DNA of 64,000 bases from Stemphylium vesicarium (lineage: Eukaryota; Ascomycota; Dothideomycetes; Pleosporales; Pleosporaceae). Below the pieces are notes generated by a model. That model saw nothing but the letters and a program-made list of their open reading frames with translations, searched no databases and was not told the origin of the DNA. The DNA is taken from assembly GCA_004380135.1 (NCBI GenBank), contig QXCR01000024.1:1-64000 (forward strand), given 5' to 3'. Position 1 is the first letter of the stretch; each line of letters opens with the position of its first letter. Shown here in pieces: positions 21,596 to 32,955 of the stretch. The translations under genes were made by a program, and so were the position numbers.

Positions 21596-22137
21596 AAGCA
21601 GGCGTTGTCTTCTGATGGTCGGCAAATGAGATACATGACGAAAGATCGTACAGGCTTAATAGCAGTACATGGAAGTCGATAGTACGCAACAAACCATGAC
21701 GTATTTGGAGCTACATCATTCTCATAGTTTTTTAAAGCTGCTTATGCATATATTGAGGAGCAATTATATATTCAAACGGCTAGAGAAAGCGCACATCAAT
21801 CTTGAAGCTCAGATTGGCTACTTCCATGACTTTGGTTCGACGTTTACTTCCTGCATCCTGTCTGTGAACTTCATCCTACATCCTTGGCTGCGCATCGCCG
21901 GGAGAATTTCTTGCGTCAGGCACACACGTCCGGTGGAGCGGGACAGCCCACCCAACGGCTATTGCATCAAGGTGTGACGTCAGGGCAATGACGAATGTTT
22001 ACAGATCCACAGCATGAATACCCGTCATCTAAGCAAGCAATCTTCCTACACACCAGCCAAACCTCCAATATTTCCTCACAACTACTCTAAGCATTCAAAT
22101 CCTTTCCGAACCCATTCCGAGCCTCAAAACATCTGCA

Positions 22138-22452
22138 ATGGCACCCCGCACCTTCCTTACCGCGATGCGCCCGCTCCGCACACCCATGACCCTGTCTACG
22201 CGCCGCACCTTCGCAACCACACAGCGCATGGCCATCAAGGAAGACGCGACCCGCACCCCGGAAGAAGTCGAAAAAGCAAAGCAGGAGCAGCTCAAGGAAC
22301 AACAAAGGGGCCAAGGAAGATGGCGCGAAGACCTTGCCAGTTCCGGCGAAAGCAGCATCGCGGCAGACAGGCAACAGGTCCACGACCATGATGAGCACAT
22401 GAAGGAATTGCAGCAGGAAGGAAAGAAGAAGGGCGAAAAAGGGGAGATGTAA
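22138..22452 (+). CDS. Small mitochondrial-type protein with charged helical body
   Basis: 104 codons from ATG 22138. A basic, Ser/Thr/Arg-rich leader (TLSTRRTFATTQRM) is followed by a highly charged helix-forming segment: TPEEVEKAKQEQLKEQQRG, WREDLASSGESSIAADR and HDHDEHMKELQQE. The pattern is that of a conserved small fungal protein of unknown role. I cannot assign an activity. It follows the preceding small protein by 542 bp on the same strand, so they may share regulation, but no direct evidence shows it. Confidence 0.75.
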   Translation: MAPRTFLTAMRPLRTPMTLSTRRTFATTQRMAIKEDATRTPEEVEKAKQEQLKEQQRGQGRWREDLASSGESSIAADRQQVHDHDEHMKELQQEGKKKGEKGEM

Positions 22453-23227
22453 GCCATGGGACCGAGAGAGCTTGGGGAAGATAGAGTTTCTGCACATTGC
22501 ATGGTCGCTGTCGGCATGCCGCCTGCGTCGCCATCATCGTCTAGCACGCACGCGCATCGATGCGGAACAGACTTCGTCCGACTGTATATATGAAAATGAC
22601 AACGTCTTTCTATCTCGCCATTTCAGCTTTTTCGTCCTCTTTTACACCCGCTTCGCCCAACACGACTCAAGGCCTCTGGGTTCAAGTCGAAAATATCTCA
22701 GTCGCATGCTTGTTTACACTTTCCCATGGCAGGAACATGGGATTATCAGTTACCGAGATCGAATATTGCGATGGTCCGATAAAGTTTCCCTAGGGCAAGG
22801 GTTAACCCCGTTCATTTCCGCCGTCCCCATCCATTTCATTTCCTTGCTCCCTTTTCGCACGCCGGAGATAGTCCTTCACTCAAGGAAATTGGATGACTCA
22901 ATATCAAGGCAGCTAAGGGCGTATCTAACCAACTTGGCATGCTCACAATGAAACGAAAGCCTGCTGTTCTGACACTACCAACAGTCGGCCCGGCCTGTTC
23001 GGGAGAGGCTTATGCACGTCGAACCCGCCATGGCAGTTGCTAGGCTCGCTGTGGAAGAGTCGCGCATGCCTGGGATGATTGCAGCCGATCCTCGATATGC
23101 CCACCAATGAACACCCGGCACCTCAAATACTCCCGCGTCTACCGTCTAGTCCCTCAGCCCACCCTTGAGTACGTCGCTGGAATTCCCTCTTTCATCCATT
23201 CGTCTTGTACCCAATTATATAGACGGT
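22453..23227. other. Intergenic region upstream of the Zn2Cys6 gene
   Basis: No supported gene. The last part should be the promoter of the regulator. Confidence 0.45.
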
Positions 23228-24927
23228 ATGCCTCCAAAATTCCAACGCAGCCGCGCTTGCTCTCAATGCCGTTCGAGGCGCGTCAAGGTTAGCCTTTCTT
23301 GTACATACTAGACTTAGCATTGACCATTTTGACCTAGTGTGACGAGACACCAGAAACATGCAACCAATGTCGGCGTCTGGGGCTCCCTTGCTCTGGGCCA
23401 CTGCAAGGCTCTATAGTCATCGATATGACGGAGCGTGTAGCGAAGCCAAGAAACCGAAAAAAGAAAGAGACGACGAGAGCAACCGTAACCACTCGCGAGA
23501 AGGGTGAGGAGCAATCTGCGACCAAGATCACTCCCGATAGCGCTGCATCCCAAGCAGCAAGCAGGATTAGCGCTTTGGATATGCCTCTCCAGAACCCAAT
23601 ATTTCCTGCCGAGCGCAGACATCCTGAGGATGTTGAGAAGGCTATGACGGCGATCCGACACCATTACAGGCCGCCTACCTACAACCAGCCGTCGAGAGTC
23701 TTACCTGAAGCCCTCGATAATGCTTTTCTTTCTCATTATGTAGAAATCAACAAAAGCGGAAAGTCTTATGCACCTGAGATCCAATGGCTCGGCCACCTAC
23801 CGAGCATACATGGCAACGCCACAAAGCCTGCTGTTCGACTTTCACTTCGCGCCGTGTCCATGGCATTCTATGGCAAACATCATCACGACTCAAGTATCCT
23901 GATCGATTCTTGGAGATGGTACACTGTAGCCTTAAGCGCCCAACGGACTTCGATAGCCAGAATGAAGAAGAATGGCATTCCAGACGAGGAGGAAGTTTTG
24001 GTGCCACTAATCTTAGCTTTGTATGAGCTCTACGTGGGCGCAACTGCGTCCGGCTCGATGGCTCATCTCAACGCAGCGGGTGAAATCATGAATATGCGAG
24101 GGCCAAGTAACTGCAGATCCGGCGCTATCTGGCCACTTTTCAAAGGCATTCGCAGTCAGGATGTGCGTTGAGATTTCCCAAAAACCTCTTATCTATACAC
24201 TGACAATCATCAGGCGCATAGATCAATTATTTGGAATAAGAAATCCGTCTATTCCTCCCCCGACTGGCTGACAATACCATTTGTCGGCATGCCCAGAGAT
24301 CCGCACCAAGCCCTCGCTGACATTGAACTAATGATTCCTCATTGCACCGCTTACTTGGGTATACAAGGCACCATTCGCGTGGTTTTCGCGACACCGATAC
24401 CCCCCGAGGCTGACGTTACGTCGGGTAAAGAACTCACATGTAGGGTGATGGGAGACCTTAACCAATGGGCCAAGGAGTACACCCATCTGACACGACCTTC
24501 TTCCAACCCTGCCGCAACACCCACGCCGGAATCTTCATCAAAATCCGTTGAACAACGTCCACGGAAGACGGGGACACCGGGCAATTTTGTCGCACTCATT
24601 GCATCAAACTACATTGCAGACCGGTTAGTGCTAAACATGCTCATGTACAAGATGCATACAGAGTCGAGCGCTCCTATGGCTCCCTACGAGGACACAACGG
24701 CACACTATTTTTCCGAAGCCCAGGATTGTTCTCAAGCCATACTGAAAGCTGCGCATGAGATCGAACAAGCGCAAACACCTGGATTCGATCTGTTGCGCAG
24801 CATCGCTCCGGTCGTGACGGTCGGCTTTTGTGCCCCAACAATGGAGTTCAGGACTGAGGCCATGACAATGATGTACAGGTGGGGAAGCAAGGTTGGGGGT
24901 TTGGCATCGATTTTCGAACGCATGTGA
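23228..24927 (+). CDS. Zn(2)-C6 fungal-type transcription factor
   Basis: Three exons (23228-23287, 23338-24162, 24214-24927; introns 50 and 51 bp) give 532 residues. The first intron splits the DNA-binding cluster. After splicing the motif is CX2CX6CX6CX2CX6C at residues 11-38, the Gal4-type binuclear zinc cluster. A basic linker (RNRKKKETTRATVTTREKG) follows. The remainder is a helical regulatory region like the fungal-specific transcription factor domain, with segments such as LILALYELYVG and HLNAAGEIMNMRG. Immediate neighbours are a small mitochondrial-type gene and a gene-poor stretch, so no target cluster is indicated. Binding site and regulon unknown. Confidence 0.92.
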
Positions 24928-25789
24928 GCACAAGACAGAACCGAGGCTCTCGGTTCGAAAAGTTTGGTTTCGCGGTTGTCATCTCTCGTAACATGATCCG
25001 TCATGACCACTGGATCCACTTGAAGGTTCTCCTGGGTGGTTGGCTAACGAGAGCTTTCAATTCGTAGATGCGTTCTGGAGATGGGTGGTTCTGCGGGGCG
25101 GCGCGACATCATGCGCAGCCCAGATTCTTACTTTGCACGCCAACTATCGGCACGTCTGATTGCTGCAACATCCTAATGTACCTTCATCGCTTTCGCGCCC
25201 CGAATCACAAGAAAAATGTAATTGCTTTAACCCCACCTCGCAGGAAACACGGAAACTGAAAGGTGCTACGTCGAACGAAAGAGCCATGGTCTCACATAAC
25301 GGCGGCAGCTGAACTAAGAAAGCACAATGGATCTCGGGAGCGCTCGAAAAGTGAGAGCCTTTTTGAACAGTCTCTTCGGTATCAGTAACAGCCTGTTCTG
25401 CACTAGTAGCTAATCGAGAGGTAGAGACCATGGTTACCGGAAGTCACCGCTGCCTTGCGGCTCGTCGTCGTACACTACAATTGCTAACAAGTGCGACGTG
25501 AGAGGTTGCTGTACCTATATTTGAAGGATTTCTGAGCTCTAATCATGCCGTCAGTCGTTGGGATGTCGCCACTGCGCGTGCTCCGACCCATACACCCACG
25601 CAGCTGCGCGTTTTCCAAGCTATAGAAGCTCTCAACCTTCCATCTAAGCATCGAAAACATGATTCCCCATCTCAAAAACGACCTTTTCCTTTACGCAGAA
25701 CGCCGAGAGCAATCGAGCATACTCACAGCACTGCACCTCAACATGACCAACACATCTTTCACTTTCCTGGCACCAACTCGTAGCACATC
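24928..25789. other. Intergenic region without a supported gene
   Basis: Start of the accessory-looking part of the window. Short open frames only. Confidence 0.45.
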
Positions 25790-26158
25790 ATGGCAAGGAT
25801 GCGTAAGGGCGGTTTAACTATCCCAGGAGCATGCACACCAACCCTACGTCAGATCAACCAACTCTGGCACATTTACGATGCCAGCAACGCCATTCCGTAC
25901 AATTTGCACCCAAATGGCCAGCATCGTGCAAACCTGTGGACTCCCACATTCAAATGGAAGCTCAAGTACATTGCAAGAATGACGAATCCCGAGGAACTGG
26001 AGAACGTCAAGCAACGCATGCGCGACGTGGTTTACTATCGCCACCAAGGAAGATCAATTCGGGTATTGTACGTGACAGCAAGAGATTTAGACACTGGGAG
26101 GAGGCAGCTCGAGCGGATCAAGACGAAGAAGAGGGCCCACGGCGGTCAGAATGCTTGA
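25790..26158 (+). CDS. Hypothetical protein, uncertain
   Basis: 122 codons from ATG. The product is basic, with regions such as TPTFKWKLKYIARMT and NPEELENVKQRMRDVVYY that look helix-forming, but no domain is recognised. Composition is protein-like rather than shadow-like, since the opposite strand has no strong gene. It could be a fragment, because the following 1.2 kb holds further broken frames. Confidence 0.35.
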   Translation: MARMRKGGLTIPGACTPTLRQINQLWHIYDASNAIPYNLHPNGQHRANLWTPTFKWKLKYIARMTNPEELENVKQRMRDVVYYRHQGRSIRVLYVTARDLDTGRRQLERIKTKKRAHGGQNA

Positions 26159-26536
26159 TGCTTTCGAGAATCAAAACCCGAGAATCTCGTGTCCAGACTC
26201 TGTACGCAAACCTCCAACACCGCTGGAGCAGCTGACGCAGACACTCAAGAGACACAAAGAGACCAAGCTGCAAGCCTACTAGCTGACACATCACTTCTCT
26301 GACAGTTCACGATGCCAAGCACAGCTTCTTTGTTGGAGACCTACCGTCTTTGCTCAAGGAAGATCAACATGGGCCCCTTTGTTTACCCGACACCTGCGAA
26401 TGCACCTCCTCCCAAACAAGTATTGCATCTCACGATGGATCGCTATACCTAAAAATACACATCTCCAAACATTCGCCGTCCGACCTCACGATCTATCATC
26501 TCATAGTGAGCATTGCAAAAACATCCTATAGCGGTC

Positions 26537-27417
26537 ATGAGCGACATCACATCAGAGCGAATCACAGACGCAATGGTACCCAAAACGCCCACAGGCCTAG
26601 ATGCAGAAGTGCCACCAACAGACCTATTCTTTGGCTCTCGGGAGCATCGAACGCAAGTCAACAGAGCGATCAAAGATCGTCTTCTCGGACCTAATGGAGA
26701 GTTCGAATATATTCTCACTTCCTAAAGACGAGAAGATGATTCTCAACGCCGTCAAAGAGACATGCCGACTCAAAAACAAGGATATCAAGCCCCTACCTGG
26801 GCGAAAGAAGACAGTGGGAGACACCAAAAACAGAGGATAGGAAGCGACATGCTTCCGCCAGTTCAGCCTACATCATACCAAATCCTACGTGGACCATCAT
26901 CCTCCTCCAGACGCAACAAAAGTCATGGACATGGCTCAACACCGCCGCCTTCACCACTACTAACGCACTTACGACGACGACGACCCTTCTTCACCTCACC
27001 CCGCTCCCGCTCGCCCCGCTTCCACCGCGGCATCAGCAAACCCTCCTCACCACCAAGACCCCGTACCCAGACCTCCCCCACCCTTCCTTACCATCAACAC
27101 CACTCCGCCCGCCCATATCGTCTCACCACCACGACTCCCAGACCCCCATTTCAAGCACCAAGCCAGGCGCGGCACCCCTCCAACACTCTCGCCTATTCTA
27201 CGCCGACGACATAGACTGGGCGCCCCTCCCCGCTTGCCCGCCCAACGCGCTGCCAGACGAGGTGCTCGCGCTGATCGACGCCGAGATTGACCTCTATGAG
27301 ATTAGAGAACTGTATGAGGAGAGTGTGGGGAGGAAGTTGCTGGCGAGGTATAATCGGGGGGTTTCTTGGGATGAGGAGGAGGGTGCTTGTAGGTATGGAG
27401 GAACGGTAGGGGAATGA
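26537..27417 (+). pseudogene. Degraded unknown gene (three reading frames needed)
   Basis: From ATG 26537 a protein-like frame (SDITSERITDAMVPKTPTG, then PPTDLFFGSREHRTQVNRA) runs to a TAA at about 26725. The sense then continues in the next frame from about 26706 (LPKDEKMILNAVKETCRLKN), through a TAG at 26838-26840 and a TAA at 26961-26963, with a long Pro/His-rich linker. The last part, in a third frame to a TGA at 27415-27417, is clearly protein-like (LFYADDIDWAPLPACPP and VLALIDAEIDLYEIRELYEE). No GT-AG introns remove the breaks. No function recognised. Exact joins are uncertain. Confidence 0.45.
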
Positions 27418-27813
27418 TTGCGCAAAACAGATGCTTTAGTTAATGATAGAATTGACCGGCTGGAAAAGAGTCACAGCTGGTATTCTGACAGATGCTATGC
27501 GTGATGGTGCTTAGCGATGCGAGTGTATTTAATCACGGGATATTGTAGTGCGAATTGGGAAAAGAACGAACGTTGTTGCACCGACCGAAGGTCTTGCCAC
27601 GGACAGGAAAAGGTCGCATTGTCGTTGGCAGTAATGCAGGGCTTTGTTACATGCTCATACCTCTATATATGAAGCATACACAGATGTTTCGCCATCTCCG
27701 GTAGCTCCCAAACCAAAGTCCCTCACGAACAGCAGTACCACACAACCTTCATCCAACCCATTCCCTTCAAATCCTCCCACCTCAACTCTCCAGTCCCCTC
27801 TTTCCCCCGCGAT
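27418..27813. other. Intergenic region, no gene seen
   Basis: Lies between the degraded gene and the 3' end of the amidase gene. No coding signal. Confidence 0.5.
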
Positions 27814-29575
27814 TCAGTAACTCCCAACTACATCTTCAATCTCGATACTCGGCACAAGATACGGCTTCACCAACTTCCTCACCATAGTCCTCTGCTCAAA
27901 CGCATACGCAAATCCAATCAAACTCTCCTCGCTCCACAGCTTGCCCGCGAAAGAGATGCCGAACGGGATCCCAGGCGCCGTGGCATTCAAATCGCCCCGC
28001 GCATTCGTGACAACCGTTGTGTTAGCCGGATACGCGCCCAGCGGCACCGTGACAACGGGCCCGCCGATGATGGCCGAGATACCAGACGCAGAGCGCGTGG
28101 GAACGACGACAGCATCGAGGTTGTATGTTGACAGAGCGCCGAGGAGTCCACCTTCGCCGCCGAGGTACAGGTCTTCTTGGTACGCGGCCCAGAATTCGGG
28201 GGAGGTGTTTGAGAAGTTCATGGATTGTGCGATTGAACTGTCGAATTGCGCGGTGTCTCTGTTGGGGTACTGTTCCGCGGGGAAGGATTGAGTGAAGTTT
28301 CGCACTTCTTCTAGGCTGGTGACGTCGTTGGGGTTGTAGGTCAGTTGGGCCAGGTACGAGGCTAGGTTGGGGACGAAGTCGCCGTCGAGGACGGTGCCTT
28401 CGGCAGTAGATTCTACGTATTGGTCCCAGGCTGTGTAGTTTGTGCCTTCGACTATAGTGGCACCGGCGGAGCGGAGGACTTCTAGCGCGGCTTCGAAGGC
28501 CGCGTAGATGGGGGTGGACGAGGTGCTTGGGGTACCGATCGCGTTTCGCGGGACACCAATGCGCTTGCCTTCTAGAGCATTGAGCTTGCAGGCTGCGACA
28601 TAGTCGGGCTTCGTCGCGTTGGTTGTGTTCATTGCCCATGGGATAGCGGAGGTGTAGTTGTCGTACTGGTCGGGTCCAGCAATGGCTTGCAGAATGTAAG
28701 CCGCATCTTTTACCGTGCGGGCCATGGGGCCAACAGTGTCTTGGTGTTCCGAGATTGGGATGACCAGAGATCTGCTCGTGAGGCCAACACTGGGTTTGAT
28801 ACCGACTAGGTTGTTTACTTGGCTAGGAGAGAGAATGGATCCATCGGTCTCAGTACCCAGAGTTCCGAACGCAAGTCCGATACTAGCTGCAACGCCACTT
28901 CCACTGCTGCTGCCACTGGGATCTTGGCCGGGGTAGTATGCGCCATAAGTTTGACCCCCTTGTGCCGACCAGCCGTTTGACGAGTTCGAAGATCGGTAGT
29001 TGGCCCATTGGGAAAGATTCGTCTTGCCTAGGATGATAGCACCTGCTTCACGCAGCTTTGCAGCAACGGTCGCGTCACGAGGGACCTTGGCGCCAATCAG
29101 CGACCATGAGCCAGCAGTGTTGTTCATCTCGTCAGCAGTAGCAATGTTGTTCTTGATGAGAACCGGAAGGCCATGGAGAGGTCTGATTCGATTAGCAATT
29201 GGAACTCCCGTGTCAATATGATGATAACGAACCCTCGAGACTTCCCGGCCGCTCGCTCCTCATCGAGCTCTTTCGCGATTGTCCAAGCATCTGGGTTGAT
29301 TTCAACAACCATGTGAAGTGTCTTGTTGACTTCGATGATGCGTCCTACATAAGCCTATGTTATGTCAGCATTGAAGTCAGGGATTATGCATGCTGGGAAC
29401 TCACTTGAACTAGATCCAAGCTTGTGAATGCACCAGCGTCAAGGCCAGCCACCAAATCGTCAGCTGTAGCATCCAACAACAACGGAAGTTTGGTTGTGGT
29501 ATTGTATTGCGCATATACGCTGGTGAGTGGCGCAAAGGCCACAAAGACCTTGGCCAAGAACCATGCCGAAACCAT
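27814..29575 (-). CDS. Secreted amidase-signature (AS family) amidase
   Basis: Three exons (29575-29405, 29354-29233, 29182-27814; both introns 50 bp) give 553 residues from ATG 29575. That start opens with a signal peptide (MVSAWFLAKVFVAFAPLTSVYA). An upstream in-frame ATG (29725) would add 50 residues and bury the signal, so it is less likely. The AS triad is visible: Lys in PVLIKNN (about 108), the cis-Ser region in GSSSGSG (about 190), and the nucleophile Ser in GTETDGSI (about 213). Several NxT/S sites fit secretion. AS enzymes hydrolyse amides; the substrate is not predictable. The second exon junction falls in GPLHGLP, which is conserved, supporting the model. Confidence 0.9.
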
Positions 29576-30402
29576 GATGCCGATTGCAACGGCTACCGGG
29601 CGGGAATGGAGAAGTCCTGGAGAAGTCGTTCGTGTGGTTGTACTTTTCGGATGAACCACGGCATCGTCTCTGTTATAGCAATGTCCTTTTCGTTGAACCG
29701 AGCGTGACTGCCGTGCTTCCCCCATGTTCGACAAGGATCACGATGCAAGTGCGTTTTCCCCGCGGCACAGATTCGATACCGGATGTATCTTGATTTGCAT
29801 GATAAGAGCTGCAAAGCTGTTATGCTGGGATGTTGACATGATTTGGCAAGTTGTACAGTAACCGCTTGCATGCAGGTACCGCTCACCCAGCCGTTTTGTC
29901 ACACCCCAGTAAAGATCAGCGTGGTACATTCGTATCACCCGTGGGCAGAATTTTTCGCATCGTTTCATGATCATGCTTGTATGCGAAGCTAGCAAATAGA
30001 GATTTTGGACGCGTCGTGGACGTTGACAAAGTGCATTTGCGATTGCGGCAGGTGTTGATGTAGATCCTGGACTAATGAGGAAGGTGCTAAGGATGGCAAA
30101 CCGTGAGATCGAGGCACGACAAGTACCCGCGGAAGTCAAACAGCGGCTGCTAGCGGATAGCTATCGATACGCCTAGAAAGCATTTTCCATGATGTAAACA
30201 CGGGATTTTTGTCTTGTTGGTACTGCTATCGACCTTCCTGATAAGGCCGACGTGCTTGTATGTGCTCAACAGCTATGTGTCTTGACATTTGTCGTTCGGC
30301 TGGAAGAAGCGCCGCTACTGCAGCAGCGGACATTGTCGCGTTATATCTTGAGGCGTAACCGCCATGTACGTCGGCTAAGGAGACGATTAAAGCGGCCCTC
30401 GT
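29576..30402. other. Intergenic region between amidase and methylthioadenosine phosphorylase
   Basis: Amidase promoter by position. No gene seen on either strand. Confidence 0.45.
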
Positions 30403-31397
30403 CTAGTCGAAGTAGCCTGGAAACAGCCATTGCAGCTTCTTCTCCGCATCCTGTCCTCGCCCCTCCCTCTTGGTCATGGCGCCCGCGAATCTCATTTGGC
30501 CGTCGAGGTGCTTTGCCAGAACCTGCTCACTGTGCTCCTCCTTGCTGAGTTCGTTCAGGACCGCGCCTACAAAGCGACGCGCATTCTCAGCGTTCGCCTT
30601 CATGTGCGCCATGACCATCTCAACGTTGACGTCCTCCTCGCCGTCGCCTCTCCAGCAGTCGTAGTCGGTGGCCATGCAAATCATCTGGTAGCCGATTTCG
30701 GCCTCCCGCGCGAGCTTAGCTTCAGGCAGAGCAGACATGTTGATGACGCTGCCACCCCATGATCGATAAAGGTTTGATTCTGCGCGTGTGCTGAACTGCG
30801 GTCCCTCCATGCAGATAAGGGTTCCCTTGTCGTGTAGGCTGACACCGTCGCCCTCTAGCGCATGTCCGCATTGCCTGACAATGGTAGCCAGACGCTTATC
30901 GAATGGGTCTCCAAAGCCCACGTGCCCTACCATGCCGCCCTCGAAGAAGGTGAATGGCCTGATGCCCTTTGTGCGGTCGATGATCTGATCCGGCACAACA
31001 AAGTCGCGAGGACGGACTTCTTCTTGCAGCGAACCGACGGCGGAGAAGGCGATGATGGTGCGAACACCAAGGTGTCGCAGGGCGGCGATGTTAGCCTGGT
31101 TCTTGACCTCATGAGGCGCAAGTTCGTGGTGCAGGCCATGTCGCGATAGGAAGGCAACGGGAATGGGCTTGCCTGTAGTGGGCGACGGGTGCTGCAGGAT
31201 AGAAATTGGCGAGGACGGCTTGCCCCATGGCGTGTCAACGTCGAGGGTTGCTGCGAGGGTGAAGCCTGGCAGCGATGAGATGCCAGTGCCGCCTATGACG
31301 GCAATGTGTACGGGCGCTGTATGTGGGATTAGCATCCAGGTGAACCAAGTTGAGACGGAGAGAGTGTACCATCGTATGTGCTTGGAACGCCTGCCAT
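30403..31397 (-). CDS. MEU1: S-methyl-5'-thioadenosine phosphorylase
   Basis: Two exons (31397-31370 and 31316-30403) around a 53-bp intron containing a GCTAATC branch give 313 residues. It phosphorolyses methylthioadenosine to adenine and methylthioribose-1-phosphate in methionine salvage. Family features are the N-terminal HIAVIGGTG phosphate loop, FLSRHG, KNQANIAALRHLG, the substrate motif CMEGPQFSTRAES, NMSALPEAKLAREAEIGY and ATDYDCW. The spliced N-terminus MAGVPSTYDAPVHIAVIGG fits the family. The longer unspliced frame that begins MLIPHT starts inside the intron and is rejected. Confidence 0.93.
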
Positions 31398-31683
31398 TTT
31401 GCGATACGGTATTGAGACGCGTCTGGTGAAGTCACGAGGTTGGAATTGGGGGAGAAAAGCCTTTGGAGATATTCTGACGCGCGAAAGCATTCACCGAGGG
31501 GCGGCCAACAATGTCGCGATAACAATTTCTGCCATGGCGGGGTAGCTCTTTCCCCTGGGACCCTGATGGTGTCACCTTCCAGCCAATCAAATTCTGTATA
31601 CAAAACACGCTAGTCGTCTGCCCCTTCTCGCGTTGGACATCAGCCGCTTCAACTCAACTTCAGTACACGCCTCTGTATCATGC

Positions 31684-32508
31684 TCATCCATGAATCGCCT
31701 TCCATTCCTGCTTCATGGCCTCTTGCAGATCCCACACCCGCCCTTCATCCACCACAAACTTCATCTTATACCCTTTCATTCTCTCCCGCTGTCCTTCATC
31801 AAATAGCAACCCCATCGCGCCTTTGCAGTGGTCCTCCCTCTCTTCCTCTGTCTTTGCCTCAGTCATGAACCTGATGATCACTCTCGCCCCTGACTTGAGT
31901 TCGAAGATGCCGTCTAATGCCTCTCGCATACGCTCCGGGCTCTTCGGGATTCCGAACATGTACGCGCGAAAAGACCCACGGTCATGTGATACAGCATTGA
32001 GTCCAATCTCTACGTTGGCGACAAGATCTCTCGGCAGAATGCCCAGTCGCATCTCGTCTGTGGTAAGAAAACGCTTCATCACGCCCAGGTCGTCGCTGAA
32101 GAGGAAGGTGGATGTGCGGTAGTAGTTTTCTACCAGTTCCTTGTAAAAAGGCGTCGAAACGTATTTCGGGTTCCAGTAATGCTCCGGAAAGTGCTCGGCT
32201 TTCCACCGGTCGAAGTTATACGAGTAGAGACGCGTCAATGGGTCCAGCGTGGTTCTGAAGTGCTCGCGCTCTATGAGTTCGCGATCGCGCGTGCTGAGGT
32301 GGAAGTAGATCATGTCGCGTAGCTCACGTGGTAGCTTGGTCATGACCTGGCTGCTGAGCTGGAGACATTCAGACTTCGCCAGCTGCTCGACAGTATCTTG
32401 AGTGCTAGGTGTGGTGCTGGCTAACTCCGATTCCAACAGCGCAAGCTTCTTCTGCAAGGCTGCTACACGTGCTTTGCGGATGATCTCCTGGGAAACAGCT
32501 CTGAACAT
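31684..32508 (-). CDS. F-box-like LPRxxRxxIY family protein
   Basis: 274 codons from ATG 32508. An N-terminal coiled segment (VAALQKKLALLESELAS) is followed by TKLPRELRDMIYFHL (57-71), an F-box-like motif common in lineage-specific families of Pleosporales. The rest includes KELVENYYRTSTFLF and a strand-rich C-terminal half ending EAMKQEWKAIHG. No catalytic residues are recognised. At least three more loci in this window share the LPR..R..IY segment and the downstream ENY/FxxxFxF pattern (32956-34190, 57712-58692, 59118-60221). Role in ubiquitin ligase complexes is possible but unproven. Confidence 0.75.
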   Translation of the reverse strand: MFRAVSQEIIRKARVAALQKKLALLESELASTTPSTQDTVEQLAKSECLQLSSQVMTKLPRELRDMIYFHLSTRDRELIEREHFRTTLDPLTRLYSYNFDRWKAEHFPEHYWNPKYVSTPFYKELVENYYRTSTFLFSDDLGVMKRFLTTDEMRLGILPRDLVANVEIGLNAVSHDRGSFRAYMFGIPKSPERMREALDGIFELKSGARVIIRFMTEAKTEEEREDHCKGAMGLLFDEGQRERMKGYKMKFVVDEGRVWDLQEAMKQEWKAIHG

Positions 32509-32955
32509 CTCATTAGCACTGCCGTGCTCAGGAATGGAGGTTGGTGTACCTCAATGCTCGTCTCCGCAGTTGCTCACACGCAACGCATCCGTCACCACCA
32601 ATGTTCCTTGGGCTGTCACTCATCGCAATATGCATGTTGGTATCTCAATTACAAGTCAGAAAGTATCCAGATGGATTTCATTCCGCATCTATGGAAGCCA
32701 AGATGATGTTTATCAGGGTACTGCTGATCGTTTATTCAGGTGCTCACGCCGGGTTGCCTCGGCGGTTCATCGGAGACACCATGAATTCATGCGCTTCAGC
32801 TCAGCCTCCTCCATTTATTGATGGTCTACGCCAGTATCGTTCGCTTTTCGTTGAAAAAGTATCTCATCAAACCATTAGTGTCACCTGTTTCATCGCTTTT
32901 CCGCCAAAGGACATGCCCTTTCCTAATGCCGCTTACGGGTCTGACGCAGCCAAGT

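Noticed and set aside
31317..31335. Start of methylthioadenosine phosphorylase at the ATG giving MLIPHT
   Set aside because: That ATG lies within a GT-AG intron with a branch site. The spliced start MAGVPSTYDAPVHIAVIGG fits the family better.
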